Positions 16,269 to 24,526 of a stretch of 64,000 nucleotides of DNA are shown piece by piece; positions within the stretch are counted from its first letter, which is position 1; each line of letters opens with the position of its first letter. The stretch spans positions 806,001-870,000 of the forward strand of contig JBALVY010000002.1 in assembly GCA_036960375.1 (NCBI GenBank), written 5' to 3'. This DNA is from CAWVSB01 sp036960375 (lineage in GTDB: Bacteria; Pseudomonadota; Gammaproteobacteria; Pseudomonadales; CAWVSB01). The position numbers and the translations under genes were made by a program. The notes under the pieces are model-generated. The model was not told the origin of the DNA, made no database searches, and saw nothing but the letters and a program-made list of their open reading frames with translations.

Positions 16269-17153
16269 TTATGGCGGAGCTGGTTCGATTGCCGCTAACT
16301 GATTGTGAAATTCCTCGGCGATAAATTGCATAAATACTTTAACCCTGGCGACATCGCGCAGGTCGCGGTGGGTTAGCATCCAAACCTTACGTGGGGTACC
16401 CGAGTTAGGTGCTGGAACATGCTGAAGATCATTATATTGCTGTGCAACTTGGTGAGACAATAATCCAACCCCAACCCCCGCGCGCACTGCACTTAGGACA
16501 TCAGTTAGGTTGCTCGCACGCATTACGACATTGGCATCTTTAACATTCTCTTCAAACCACGCCACCCCATCTTTGTAGTCCCAAAGCACCCACTGATACC
16601 GATTGATCTTTGTGCCTGGCTCAAACTGTGCAAGGTAGCTGCGGCTGCCGTATGGCTGAAACTGCAAGGTCCCAATACAGCGTCCAACCAGTAACTCTGG
16701 TGGTGATTCCGTTAGTCGAAACGCCACGTCAGCTTCTTGCTGATTGAGGTTCGCTGCCCGGCTTTCAGACATTATCTGCAAGTTTATCTCTGGATAACGC
16801 CGGGTAAACTCTGCAAACAGCGGGTACAAGTTTATAGCGCTGCTACCTGGTTGGGTTACTCTCAAATTACCGCTCAGCGTACTGTCGGTGTTCTGTACTT
16901 GATTCACCAACGTGTTAATCGTTCGCTCTAACTCTGTCACACTGTCTAGTAGGCCTCTGCCGGTTGTGGTGAGTACGTAACCGGTCTGGAGTTTTTTAAA
17001 CAATCTTGCCCCAAGTTCTGACTCGACTTGGTCAATGCGGCGTAGCACCGTTGCATGGCTGACCCCCAGCCGTTTTGCCGCTCCCGTTACTGTGCCTTGT
17101 CTGGCTACCGCCAGGTAATAACGTAAATTCTCCCAGTTTTTTAGCCCTTGCAT
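16269..17153 (-). CDS. LysR family transcriptional regulator
   Basis: A 294-residue LysR regulator with an N-terminal winged helix (about 10-65: YYLAVARQGTVTGAAKRLGVSHATVLRRIDQVE) and a periplasmic-binding-protein-like effector domain (about 90-290). The ATG at 17153 is chosen because the LysR domain starts right after it; an in-frame codon at 17171 adds six residues. It is transcribed divergently from a small exported DUF2846-like protein, and a palindrome (17183-17207) lies between them, so it probably controls that gene and itself. The inducer is unknown. Confidence 0.9.
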   Translation of the reverse strand: MQGLKNWENLRYYLAVARQGTVTGAAKRLGVSHATVLRRIDQVESELGARLFKKLQTGYVLTTTGRGLLDSVTELERTINTLVNQVQNTDSTLSGNLRVTQPGSSAINLYPLFAEFTRRYPEINLQIMSESRAANLNQQEADVAFRLTESPPELLVGRCIGTLQFQPYGSRSYLAQFEPGTKINRYQWVLWDYKDGVAWFEENVKDANVVMRASNLTDVLSAVRAGVGVGLLSHQVAQQYNDLQHVPAPNSGTPRKVWMLTHRDLRDVARVKVFMQFIAEEFHNQLAAIEPAPP

Positions 17154-17182
17154 GAATCCTCCTGTACGCATTGTTCGATATT

Positions 17183-17207
17183 AGACAATAGTTGACCGCT
17201 ATTGTCT
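17183..17207. promoter_or_regulatory. Probable LysR-type operator
   Basis: Inverted repeat AGACAATAG-7-CTATTGTCT (9-base perfect arms) in the 121-base gap between the LysR gene and the divergent gene at 17275. Position and symmetry fit a LysR-family binding site; the assignment is inferred. Confidence 0.55.
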
Positions 17208-17274
17208 ATTTATGAACGTCGTGGCTTTGCGTAACGTATGTAGCACGTACTTAGTCACCCAAGAGGAAGTCATC

Positions 17275-17721
17275 ATGAAATCACTACTTAATACGTTTAC
17301 CTTAGTCGCCGCCATGCTTGCTGCAGGTTCGGTTTTCGCAAGTTCACCTGCAGAGGTTGAGAAAGTAGCAACACCAGGGAAGAGCCAGGTTGTTATTTTT
17401 CGGCCATCGCAAAGGTCTGCACAGAGCTACATGAATTACCGGGTATATATCGACGGAGACCATGCCGGCAAGATCAGAACTAACCGTCACTTAGTGACCG
17501 ATATTGGGCCGGGCGTGCATCAGTTGATTACCAGCGACCGTGATAATTCGGGACTAGAGTTCACAGTAGCCGCTAACGAAACAGTGGTCATTCGCGCGGT
17601 GGTTGATAAGCAGCTACTCATGGAGATGGAGCAAGTTAGCGCAGACCTTGCGATTGCTGAAGTTCCTGAATTAGAAAGTGTACTTGGAGCGAGCGCAACA
17701 GAGCTTATTTCTATGAAATAA
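17275..17721 (+). CDS. Exported DUF2846-like protein
   Basis: A 148-residue protein with a signal peptide (about residues 1-22, ending VFA|SS). A beta-rich domain follows with the DUF2846-like pattern VVIFRPSQRS...YRVYIDGDHAGKIRTNRH...PGVHQLITSD. Such domains occur in small periplasmic or lipid-anchored proteins of unknown function; this one has no lipobox cysteine. The ATG at 17275 gives the clean signal peptide, with GAGGAAG about 10 bases upstream; a start at 17212 would bury it. It is divergent from the LysR gene and followed by a terminator-like hairpin. Confidence 0.7.
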   Translation: MKSLLNTFTLVAAMLAAGSVFASSPAEVEKVATPGKSQVVIFRPSQRSAQSYMNYRVYIDGDHAGKIRTNRHLVTDIGPGVHQLITSDRDNSGLEFTVAANETVVIRAVVDKQLLMEMEQVSADLAIAEVPELESVLGASATELISMK

Positions 17722-17750
17722 ATGCTCACGCAGTAGTATGTTTTGCAATC

Positions 17751-17780
17751 ACAAAGGCCGCGCTCAGTCGCGGTCTTTGT
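17751..17780 (+). terminator. Terminator-like hairpin
   Basis: A 12-base stem (ACAAAGGCCGCG with CGCGGTCTTTGT, one G-T pair) and a 6-base loop, 30 bases after the DUF2846-like stop. The T-run after it is weak, so efficiency is uncertain. Confidence 0.6.
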
Positions 17781-17915
17781 CTGTCCGTCAATGTGGCTAT
17801 TGGAAATACCGTAAATGGGGTGTGTAGACTCTCCCCTAACTTACAAAAACTCACAGCAATTACGTGCATATATTAAAACATGGGCATATATTTATAACTG
17901 CCGAGGAATTAATAT

Positions 17916-18530
17916 ATGCCTGTTACGTCTCAATCTTCAAAAAGGCAGCAAGTTATCGACTATGCCAGAAATCACGCCATTGTCAGGCCATCCGATCTGA
18001 CAAGGCTTGGCCTGCCCAAAGATTACCTATATCAACTTTCAAAAGACCAGGTTCTGGTCCGCATCGGCAGGGGTATGTACCAATGGCCGCAACGCAAGGC
18101 GGGTAATAACCAATCCCTGATTGAAGCAGTGAAACAGGCTCCCAAAGCAGTCGTAGCTCTGTTGTCAGCCCTTAGTTTCCATAATTTTACGACTCAAAAT
18201 CCCCATGAGGTTTGGCTTGCCATCGACCGCAAGGGCTGGCAGCCAAAGATCCATTATCCTCCGGTTCGGTTTGTCTCCATATCAGGGTTGCTGATTGGTG
18301 AAGGTGTGGAATACCACACAGTGGATGGTGCCGAGATTAAAGTATCTAGCCCCGCCAGAACCGTGGCGGACTGTTTTAAGTATCGCAATAAAATTGGCCT
18401 TGATGTCGCATTGGAAGCTTTGCGGGAGGGGTGGCGTGAAAAACGTTTTACGATGGATGAGCTGGTACATTACGCACAATTGTGCCGGGTAAAAAATGTG
18501 ATGCAGCCTTATCTGGAAAGTTTGGTATAA
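17916..18530 (+). CDS. AbiEi-like antitoxin/transcriptional regulator, orphan
   Basis: A 204-residue protein with the type IV antitoxin AbiEi pattern. It has an N-terminal winged helix (about 1-60: RQQVIDYARNHAIVRPSDLT...YLYQLSKDQVLVRIGRGMYQW) and a C-terminal domain (about 70-204) with the SPARTVADCFKYRNKIG motif. AbiEi represses its operon and counters the AbiEii nucleotidyltransferase toxin, but no AbiEii gene follows: downstream is a repeat and then a RelE pair on the other strand. The ATG at 17916 has GAGGAA seven bases upstream. The last 168 bases are duplicated at 15794. Confidence 0.85.
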   Translation: MPVTSQSSKRQQVIDYARNHAIVRPSDLTRLGLPKDYLYQLSKDQVLVRIGRGMYQWPQRKAGNNQSLIEAVKQAPKAVVALLSALSFHNFTTQNPHEVWLAIDRKGWQPKIHYPPVRFVSISGLLIGEGVEYHTVDGAEIKVSSPARTVADCFKYRNKIGLDVALEALREGWREKRFTMDELVHYAQLCRVKNVMQPYLESLV

Positions 18531-18541
18531 ACACAAGGGAA
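18363..18541 (+). repeat. Source copy of the 179-bp AbiEi 3' duplication
   Basis: Nearly identical to 15794-15972, same orientation, 2569 bases apart. Because this copy lies within a complete gene it is the likely parent. Direct repeats of this length could recombine and delete the LysR and DUF2846 pair between them. Confidence 0.85.
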
Positions 18542-18654
18542 GATAGTTGCCGCTAAAGATGATGTCTTTAATGTAGCTGGTTAAAAAATCACTGGGTAGA
18601 GAAATAAATAAGCCCTTCTCGCTGGAAATATTGTTTTCACACGTACGGAATGTA

Positions 18655-18725
18655 GTGATCTAATAAAACCGGACACTAAATTAGGCGGTCTTGCACATCG
18701 GAAGAGGGCATTCAGGTGTCTAGCG
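18655..18725 (+). repeat. IS3-like left-end repeat, copy 1
   Basis: Contains a GATCTAATAAAACCGGACAC-type end followed by a GAAGAGGGCATTCAG leader and a vestigial GTG-started reading frame of nine codons. It is related to 19332-19470 and 40712-40870. No transposase follows. Confidence 0.55.
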
Positions 18726-18741
18726 AGCAAAAGACTCCTCG

Positions 18742-19038
18742 TTAGCTCAATGTTCGACGTTTGATATCGCGGTAGAAATTTTCGTGGGAGCCAAGAGCCA
18801 TTAACTCAAGGGTTAGAGTTCCACCATCAAAACTATATCCCAATAGCGTCAACTGCTTGTTCATCTTAAATTTGTATACACGTAAAAATGCAAGATTACC
18901 TTTCTTCTGTTCGCCAAGAGCCGGTTTTGCCATTAATGCTTTAACGGCGGTATCCAGCTCTTTTTTCTGGCTCGGCTTAAGTTTCTTAACCGCCTTTTTA
19001 AAAGTAGGCGTCTGTAAAACGTTTTTTGCCTTAGCCAA
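18742..19038 (-). CDS. RelE/ParE-superfamily toxin
   Basis: A 98-residue toxin beginning MAKAKNVLQTPTFKKAVKKL, the common opening of this RelE subgroup, and ending ALGSHENFYRDIKRR. A TTG at 19038 is preferred as start because it overlaps the antitoxin stop by 8 bases and matches the family N-terminus; a TTG at 19083 would give 113 residues with an unconserved extension. RelE toxins cleave mRNA in the ribosome; the catalytic residues cannot be certified from sequence alone. It pairs with the antitoxin gene just upstream. Confidence 0.85.
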   Translation of the reverse strand: MAKAKNVLQTPTFKKAVKKLKPSQKKELDTAVKALMAKPALGEQKKGNLAFLRVYKFKMNKQLTLLGYSFDGGTLTLELMALGSHENFYRDIKRRTLS

Positions 19039-19252
19039 AATCGTAACTCTCCAGTTTTCCAGCTTCTCTTTCGGCTTCGGCAATTATCGCCTGCTTCACA
19101 AACTCGTACGGTAAGTCAGGGTTATCTTCCATGATTGCACCAATTTTAGCCCAATGCTCAATCTGCTTGGGTGGTGTACGATTTAAGGCTTTTGCCATAA
19201 TTGTCGCTTTATCAATAAGGTCTTGGTCTAGTCGTACGCTTGTTGTTGCCAT
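19031..19252 (-). CDS. ParD/RelB-like ribbon-helix-helix antitoxin
   Basis: A 73-residue antitoxin with an N-terminal ribbon-helix-helix (about 1-45: MATTSVRLDQDLIDKATIMAKALNRTPPKQIEHWAKIG), the ParD-like family usually paired with RelE-type toxins. The ATG at 19252 starts the conserved domain; codons upstream to 19291 are open but unconserved. The C-terminal helix would wrap the toxin encoded by the overlapping downstream gene. A palindrome at 19266-19280 just upstream is the likely operator. Confidence 0.85.
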   Translation of the reverse strand: MATTSVRLDQDLIDKATIMAKALNRTPPKQIEHWAKIGAIMEDNPDLPYEFVKQAIIAEAEREAGKLESYDFG

Positions 19253-19265
19253 GTCACTGTCCTCA

Positions 19266-19280
19266 GATGCATCTTGCATC
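19266..19280. promoter_or_regulatory. Probable ParD/RelB operator
   Basis: Perfect palindrome GATGCA-3-TGCATC starting 14 bases upstream of the antitoxin ATG. A looser pair TTGTAGCAA/TTGTTACAA (19283-19320) lies further up. Binding is inferred. Confidence 0.45.
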
Positions 19281-19331
19281 GATTGTAGCAATTAGCCACA
19301 CTTGAGGCAAGTTGTTACAATACGTGTAAGT

Positions 19332-19470
19332 GAAGTGGTCTAATAAAACGGGACACCAATTTAGGTGGTTATTCGCACTGGAGGAAGGCATTTATATGTC
19401 TGTTTTTGGCTTAGTCAGTAGAGGTGTCATTTAAACTTGGCTGGAACTGCACCAAAACTGCATCATTTAT
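19332..19470 (+). repeat. IS3-like left-end repeat, copy 2, with TGCACC motif
   Basis: Begins with a GTGGTCTAATAAAACGGGAC end, a GGAGGAAGGCATTTAT leader and a 12-codon vestigial frame, then GAACTGCACCAAAAC and TGCATC 11 bases apart. The same order of parts occurs at 40712-40870. The remaining gene-free bases up to 19514 are AT-rich with nothing recognisable. Confidence 0.55.
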
Positions 19471-19514
19471 TTTTTTGCCGTTTTATTTATTGATTTATAA
19501 AGTGGTTTTTAAGA

Positions 19515-19613
19515 GTCACTCCAGTCCATCAGAGGCGCACAACAAAAACGGCGGGAAAAATATTTCATAAACAATAGCTTACGAGTTATTTTGGTTGGCG
19601 AACTATACCTTTT
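19515..19613. repeat. Attachment-site repeat, right copy (displaced dusA 5' end)
   Basis: Matches 12694-12792 with few mismatches, including the dusA start region on the minus strand, but no dusA coding sequence follows; it is the displaced end left by integration. Beyond it, 19614-19775 should be original backbone and probably holds the promoter of the GntP-type gene; no clear promoter boxes were identified. Confidence 0.82.
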
Positions 19614-19775
19614 CTAGAGTACTGCGCCTTCCAATCCCCAATCTATCCAGCCACCTATGTTTCTCGGCCAATTTAAGGCCATATTCAGGATTTCGGAATA
19701 ACATACATTCAAAGGTCTAATAGCTGTATTTCATTCACAAGTTTTGCCCGTCCATAATAAATATGAAGGTTTTTA

Positions 19776-21134
19776 ATGATCGAAAATATAGGGCTTCTTG
19801 CCGCGCTTTTATTGTTAATGTACATGGCTCTTAAGGGCGTCAATATTTTTATTGCATCAATTGCGGCTTCTTTGGTGGTTGCGCTAACCAATAGTATGGA
19901 TCTAAGCCTCGCCTTTGGTCATAACTATACGACTGGCCCCTTAGGCGCTTTCAGCTTTGCCGGAAAATTTTTCTGGTTGTTTTTTACCGGTGCTATTTTT
20001 GGTCGGATTATGGCTGAAACACACGCTGCCAGCAGCTTGGCAGTAGCTATGTCTAGACGAATGGGCAAGGACAATGCTCTCTGGATCATTACCTTAGCAT
20101 GTGGCCTGCTTACCTATGGGGGTGTCATCGTATTTATTGTTATTTTCACTATTTATCCCCTGGGCTTACGACTGATACAAGAAGCCAATATTCCAAGGAG
20201 GTTAATGTGTGGCGCGGCAGCGTTGGGCGCAGGCACATTTACATTAACCGCATTGCCTGGCACGCCATCAATTCACAATGTGATTACCGCCTCGGCTTTA
20301 GGCACAGATCTCTATGCTGCACCGGTTCTTGGTATCGTCGCAGCAAGCATTATGCTCTTTGGTGGTATGTACTACCTAAAATCTGAACAACGCAAAGCGG
20401 CGCGCAATGGAGAGATGTTTATAGCGTCTGCCAATGAAGTTATTTCTTCGGATGATCAACATCTTCCACATTGGCTGACTGCTTTAGTTCCTATTGTGCT
20501 TGTCCTGGGCATGATTCTACTGCCAAAGCTGGTGTTGGGTTTTTATAGTGATTTAAGTCAAGCACCCGCCTGGCTAGTGTTTGCAAAAACCCAGGGGATT
20601 TTGTGGCCGAGCTTCTCTCTGGCCATTGGCTCGGTGCTCTGTTTACTACTTATGACTCGCTTTCTCTCCACCAACTTAAATACGATTTTAAGCCGAGGCA
20701 GTAATGATTGTTTTATGCCGCTATTGAATACCTCTGCAGTGATAGGTTTTGGCGGGGTTGTAAGTCAGACTTCAGGTTTTTCCAGTTTTACCCACTTCTT
20801 TCAAAACGTCTCTATGGCTCCGGAGCTGTCAGCCTTTTTATCGATTAGTGCGCTGTCGGCAATTGTTGGGTCGGCGTCAGGTGGATTGCAGATCTTCATG
20901 GCAACCATGGCAGACCATTACATTAATACAGGAATGGAAATTGAAGAGCTGCACCGTATCCTTGTTGTTTCAAGCGGAGGGCTGGATTCCTTGCCACATT
21001 GCGGTGCAGTGATTGCGTTTTTGACGGTCATGGGCCTGACACATAAAGAAGCTTATAAAGATCTTGCGGTGGTAACTGTATTTTTCCCACTGATCGCCGC
21101 GCTTTCTATTGTGGGCTTGGCGATAATATTCTAA
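19776..21134 (+). CDS. GntP-family permease
   Basis: A 452-residue inner-membrane transporter with about 12 hydrophobic segments, matching the gluconate:H+ symporter (GntP) family in length. Family-type features are the GAIFGRIMAETHAASSLA segment near residue 75, TALPGTPSIHNVI near 167, and a C-terminal half with SASGGLQIFMATMADHYI and SGGLDSLPHCGAVI. GntP members carry gluconate, hydroxy or keto acids; the substrate here is not determinable. It lies alone on the plus strand just outside the dusA island; the next genes are on the minus strand. Confidence 0.85.
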   Translation: MIENIGLLAALLLLMYMALKGVNIFIASIAASLVVALTNSMDLSLAFGHNYTTGPLGAFSFAGKFFWLFFTGAIFGRIMAETHAASSLAVAMSRRMGKDNALWIITLACGLLTYGGVIVFIVIFTIYPLGLRLIQEANIPRRLMCGAAALGAGTFTLTALPGTPSIHNVITASALGTDLYAAPVLGIVAASIMLFGGMYYLKSEQRKAARNGEMFIASANEVISSDDQHLPHWLTALVPIVLVLGMILLPKLVLGFYSDLSQAPAWLVFAKTQGILWPSFSLAIGSVLCLLLMTRFLSTNLNTILSRGSNDCFMPLLNTSAVIGFGGVVSQTSGFSSFTHFFQNVSMAPELSAFLSISALSAIVGSASGGLQIFMATMADHYINTGMEIEELHRILVVSSGGLDSLPHCGAVIAFLTVMGLTHKEAYKDLAVVTVFFPLIAALSIVGLAIIF

Positions 21135-21279
21135 CCCGCGCATAATTCAAAAGAATCACTATCAGGTGATGTGGCTCAGGCTATTTGGCTGGGCGTTACT
21201 ATACGTAGAGGTGCGTGGTGCGTCGGACTCTTGCCCCGATTAACCGAGGGTGAGCTTAAACCGAAGTTGGTTTCAAGGG

Positions 21280-21840
21280 CTATTCGTTGGGATTCCTTCC
21301 TGCGAATGGCAATACACGAGAAAAAACATCAACTCGCTCAACAAATTGATGACGCAACGACGCAATTACATGAATAATAATAAGCAGTATCATCAATTTA
21401 CTGGCTACGGCATGACTGGTTTCCAATACATCATGAAGCAGGTCATTGGGCGACAATAAAGCAGGAAACTCTAAAAGCCCGAATGGAATAACCTGATGCC
21501 CACCGGTAGAGCTCATCAGCCAACCACTAAGAGGCATAAAGACCATTAAAAAATAGAGTGCACGATGTCCATATTGGGCCAGTTTTTCACTCCGCTTGGA
21601 AATACCAGTATAAGGGGGCGCACTACCTTCCAGGTAACGCCAGCCTACTCGGATAGCTATGAGTATCAACAAAGTAATGCCCAAGGATTTATGCAGGTCA
21701 ACCATCTGCTCTAATTCTGCACCGGCTGGCATGTCTTCGGCGATTAGAGCCATAACTATCTCTGCAATAATTAGAGCCCCGATAAACCAATGTAATAACT
21801 GAGTGACTACCCCATAGCTTCGAGTGTGTTCTTTGTTCAC
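21280..21840 (-). CDS. Cytochrome b561 family protein
   Basis: A 186-residue, four-helix membrane cytochrome. Candidate haem ligands are the histidines in LLHWFIG, DLHKSLGI, YGHRALYF and SHAVASKL/IIHV, the usual b561 layout. It would pass electrons between the quinone pool and periplasmic redox partners. It is the last gene of a minus-strand run after a haem-binding lipoprotein (12 bases upstream), so it is the likely electron partner of that protein. The gap to gntP (21135-21279) holds no convincing gene. Confidence 0.88.
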   Translation of the reverse strand: MNKEHTRSYGVVTQLLHWFIGALIIAEIVMALIAEDMPAGAELEQMVDLHKSLGITLLILIAIRVGWRYLEGSAPPYTGISKRSEKLAQYGHRALYFLMVFMPLSGWLMSSTGGHQVIPFGLLEFPALLSPNDLLHDVLETSHAVASKLMILLIIIHVIASLRHQFVERVDVFSRVLPFAGRNPNE

Positions 21841-21852
21841 TACGTCGGTTTC

Positions 21853-24003
21853 CTATTTCGCCAAAGGGTCAGGTCGAAGTTGAAAATGCACTACCAGCGG
21901 TTTGTTACCCTTTCCACCTTCCATATGCCATGGTGTGCGATCACCGCTTGGTACCCACAGACCTTTTCCTTTCCAGCCTGCGTCCGGGTCGTCAATGCGT
22001 CCCTCAAAACCCTTGCTGTAAAACCCCATGGGGTAGGGCACGCGGAAGGTATAAAAATCTTCGTCAACCAGTGCGTGTATGCCATCGAATAGATTTCCAG
22101 TTGCTATCGGAACATCTTTACCCAGACCAAAGGTGTCATACATATCTACCCAGGTGTAATAGCTGGATTCAACGCTGCGACCGGGTTCATCTGAAAAACT
22201 TGGGCCGGGGAAATCGTGAAATGTCCAACCCTCCGGGCAATGATCACCGGTAGCCGTCGGGCCGTTTAGCGGACCTTTACATTTACGCCGGTCAAATTCT
22301 CCCAAGTGTCCGCTTCCCAATGAGGACCATACAACGCCCTGACTATCTATATCCGCACCGCGTGGGCCAAATCCGGGTAGCGGTACATTGAATTTTTCAC
22401 CTAGTGCGGTCTGTGGTGGATTGGAGCCAGGATCTAGCCGTACCAAAGCACCGGGAAAGTAAAAGGTGTTTGTACCCCATATTGATCCGTCTGCGGGGTT
22501 CGGCATTACCGCGTAAAAGTTGGCCTTCTCTCGCTTGTCCATTGCCGGGTCGATCGCCTCGCCGGGTTCTACCCACGCATCTTGTGAACCGTTTCCATTG
22601 GTATCTAGGATGAAAGGAGCCCATCCTTGTGCTGCAACCGCATCCCCTGTTTCAAGGAATTTATTGGTATCTAACCAACCAACAACATCACCGCCACCGC
22701 TGGTCCACAGGGTATTATTTTCATCCCAGTGAAACTGAAGATGGTGGGTGCCATAACAGGTATCGATGAAGGTGTACTGGTCCGTTTTGGGGTCAAGTAC
22801 ACTCAGTTGGCGATCATTTTTTTGTAATGGAAATAATTTTGCGGAGCTATGGCTTGAACCTTCTCTGCAGTAATCAGGTGTTTCCTCTGCACGAATTCTG
22901 GCTGTATACCAGACCAGCCCATTATGATCCAGGCGGGGGTTATGGGCATTGCTCTTACTATCCCATATTTGTTTATTGCCCCACACCGGGGAAGGCGCGA
23001 TGACTGGGTCTTTCAACGTTGATGGCGTGTCTGCATCACGCACGGGAGCAAGAAAAGTACTAGCGGTATTATTAACCGGGTCAAGAATAGGGAAGCTGTC
23101 GGTACTATGTTCCGGTGCGCCGTAAATTTTTCCATAGGCGTTTACCGTAGGATCGCGACGATCAGTACCTGACAGGTCATGTAGATAAGAGGTCTCCTCG
23201 GACCAGTCGCGCACCGTAACGACTACGTTCCTCTCAATGCCAGCAGGGCGCTTCGGCTTCTGCGAGGGTATCTCACCTGCGGCGATACGATCGCTCCAAT
23301 CACCCATGTATTTAAACGGCAAGCCTTTTGCCATACCAGCGCCCATCATCATCATAATATGGCCCGCTTGACCACTCTGTGCACGTCTCATCCATGCGTC
23401 AGTTGAATCAGCAAATTCTTCCTGTATTGCCAGAGGTATTTGTCGGGTATATTCATTGCCAATCTGGTGACAGCCGATGCAACCATTGTTTTTGGTCCAC
23501 ATCAGGTATTCATGTTTACCACCAGGAATGTTACTTAATTCCTCGCTATTAGGTAGACCCAGCATTGCGTACCAATAAGCTGCTGGATAGACTTTTGCCG
23601 CGGTGGCGGCATCAGGTGCGGTTACAGCGGCTATATCGACAATCTGTCCGGGTACGGACGCGGTCTTTTCGGAGTCAATCAGTCCATAGCCTCTTACCCA
23701 GATTTTATAGTTTGCCTCTGGTAGATCGGGGATAACATAGCGGCCCTCGTCATCGGTCACCACGATCTTGTGATATCGCGTGTCGAAGTCAGCCGTCTCA
23801 GCTATGACCCATACCCCTGCTTCTGGTCCGGCTGTTCCAGAAACGACTCCGCCAATGTCGTCATCATCAATGGCTAGATCGGAAGTAGGGAGGGATACGG
23901 GCGCTATGGCCCGATTTTGATTATCAGTTGTCTCGCCACAGCCCCAAAGAGCTATAGAGAAGAATGCGCCGCTGACGGCAATATTTTTTAGATTAAAATT
24001 CAC
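21853..24003 (-). CDS. Lipoprotein with one c-type haem motif and beta-propeller-like region
   Basis: A 716-residue exported protein. A signal peptide with lipobox LWGC (C22) is followed by a carboxypeptidase-regulatory-like beta-sandwich (about 48-125, with VVTDDEGRYVIPDLPEANY), a haem-binding CIGCH (175-179), then a long region with repeated WGT/WSSLG/VWYT strands like streptogramin-lyase propellers. Proteins of this make-up are found near periplasmic dehydrogenases; its own reaction is unknown. GTG 24003 is chosen as start because GGAGGAG lies 5 bases upstream and it overlaps the previous stop by 4 bases. A start at 24054 would misplace the signal peptide. Confidence 0.78.
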   Translation of the reverse strand: MNFNLKNIAVSGAFFSIALWGCGETTDNQNRAIAPVSLPTSDLAIDDDDIGGVVSGTAGPEAGVWVIAETADFDTRYHKIVVTDDEGRYVIPDLPEANYKIWVRGYGLIDSEKTASVPGQIVDIAAVTAPDAATAAKVYPAAYWYAMLGLPNSEELSNIPGGKHEYLMWTKNNGCIGCHQIGNEYTRQIPLAIQEEFADSTDAWMRRAQSGQAGHIMMMMGAGMAKGLPFKYMGDWSDRIAAGEIPSQKPKRPAGIERNVVVTVRDWSEETSYLHDLSGTDRRDPTVNAYGKIYGAPEHSTDSFPILDPVNNTASTFLAPVRDADTPSTLKDPVIAPSPVWGNKQIWDSKSNAHNPRLDHNGLVWYTARIRAEETPDYCREGSSHSSAKLFPLQKNDRQLSVLDPKTDQYTFIDTCYGTHHLQFHWDENNTLWTSGGGDVVGWLDTNKFLETGDAVAAQGWAPFILDTNGNGSQDAWVEPGEAIDPAMDKREKANFYAVMPNPADGSIWGTNTFYFPGALVRLDPGSNPPQTALGEKFNVPLPGFGPRGADIDSQGVVWSSLGSGHLGEFDRRKCKGPLNGPTATGDHCPEGWTFHDFPGPSFSDEPGRSVESSYYTWVDMYDTFGLGKDVPIATGNLFDGIHALVDEDFYTFRVPYPMGFYSKGFEGRIDDPDAGWKGKGLWVPSGDRTPWHMEGGKGNKPLVVHFQLRPDPLAK

Positions 24004-24509
24004 GATTTCTCCTCCGTCGTAATACTTATCTCGGCTAAAGCAGCGGTGGCACATGCGACATCCAGTTCACTGCCAGGCGCACCCGATACACCAATGGCAC
24101 CAACAACTTCTTCCTTGTATTTGATCGGCAAACCGCCTCCCCAGGTCGACATACCCAGTGAAGTAAAGTTTAGCGCTGTATTGATGTCGTTGTTTTTATT
24201 AATGTGCTCTTGAATGGCGTGGCTTGGCAATTGCCTGGAAATACTGGCGTAGGCTTTTCTTAGACTAGCATCCCCGCTATGCAAGAAGGCACCGTCATCT
24301 GTAAGCAGCGCTTTTATGATACCTTTTTTATCCAGTACCGCCACGCTGACTTTATACCCATCTTTACGGCATGCAGCGACAGTGGCGCCTGCCAACCGCT
24401 GTGCATAGTCTAATGACAGTGTAGTCTCCTGATAGACATCATCTGCTGTGGCTCCCGAGGTGCAGAAAATCAGGCCTAGAATTGCTAGTAGTGACGGTGT
24501 GTTTTTCAT
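24000..24509 (-). CDS. Exported GlcG/HbpS family protein
   Basis: A 169-residue protein with a signal peptide (about 1-22, TSGATA|DD) and a GlcG/HbpS (DUF336) domain: LSLDYAQRLAGATVAACRKDG, VSVAVLDKKGIIKALL, and the glycine-rich GGGLPIKYKEEVVGAIGVSGAPG. HbpS is an extracellular haem-binding sensor in Streptomyces, and other members sit in glycolate and propanediol operons. Here it lies between a small membrane protein and the haem-binding lipoprotein, so a haem- or redox-linked role is plausible but unproven. Confidence 0.88.
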   Translation of the reverse strand: MKNTPSLLAILGLIFCTSGATADDVYQETTLSLDYAQRLAGATVAACRKDGYKVSVAVLDKKGIIKALLTDDGAFLHSGDASLRKAYASISRQLPSHAIQEHINKNNDINTALNFTSLGMSTWGGGLPIKYKEEVVGAIGVSGAPGSELDVACATAALAEISITTEEKS

Positions 24510-24526
24510 ATTTATATCCTGTAGAT

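Larger units (their letters stand above)
12694..19613. mobile_element. dusA-integrated genomic island remnant
   Basis: The two ends are direct repeats of the dusA 5' end 6821 bases apart. Between them lie accessory genes only: HigBA, Fic, LysR and DUF2846, AbiEi-like, RelE/ParD and IS debris. dusA is a known integration site for tyrosine-recombinase islands. No integrase or phage structural gene remains, so the element looks immobile. TGCACC-type repeats near each end (12955-12990 and 19450-19466) may be former recombinase arm sites. Backbone genes (dusA outside the left end, a GntP permease outside the right) flank it. Confidence 0.8.

Noticed and set aside
21171..21377. 68-codon plus-strand frame after gntP
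   Set aside because: No homology or ribosome-binding site, and it overlaps the cytochrome b561 gene on the other strand.
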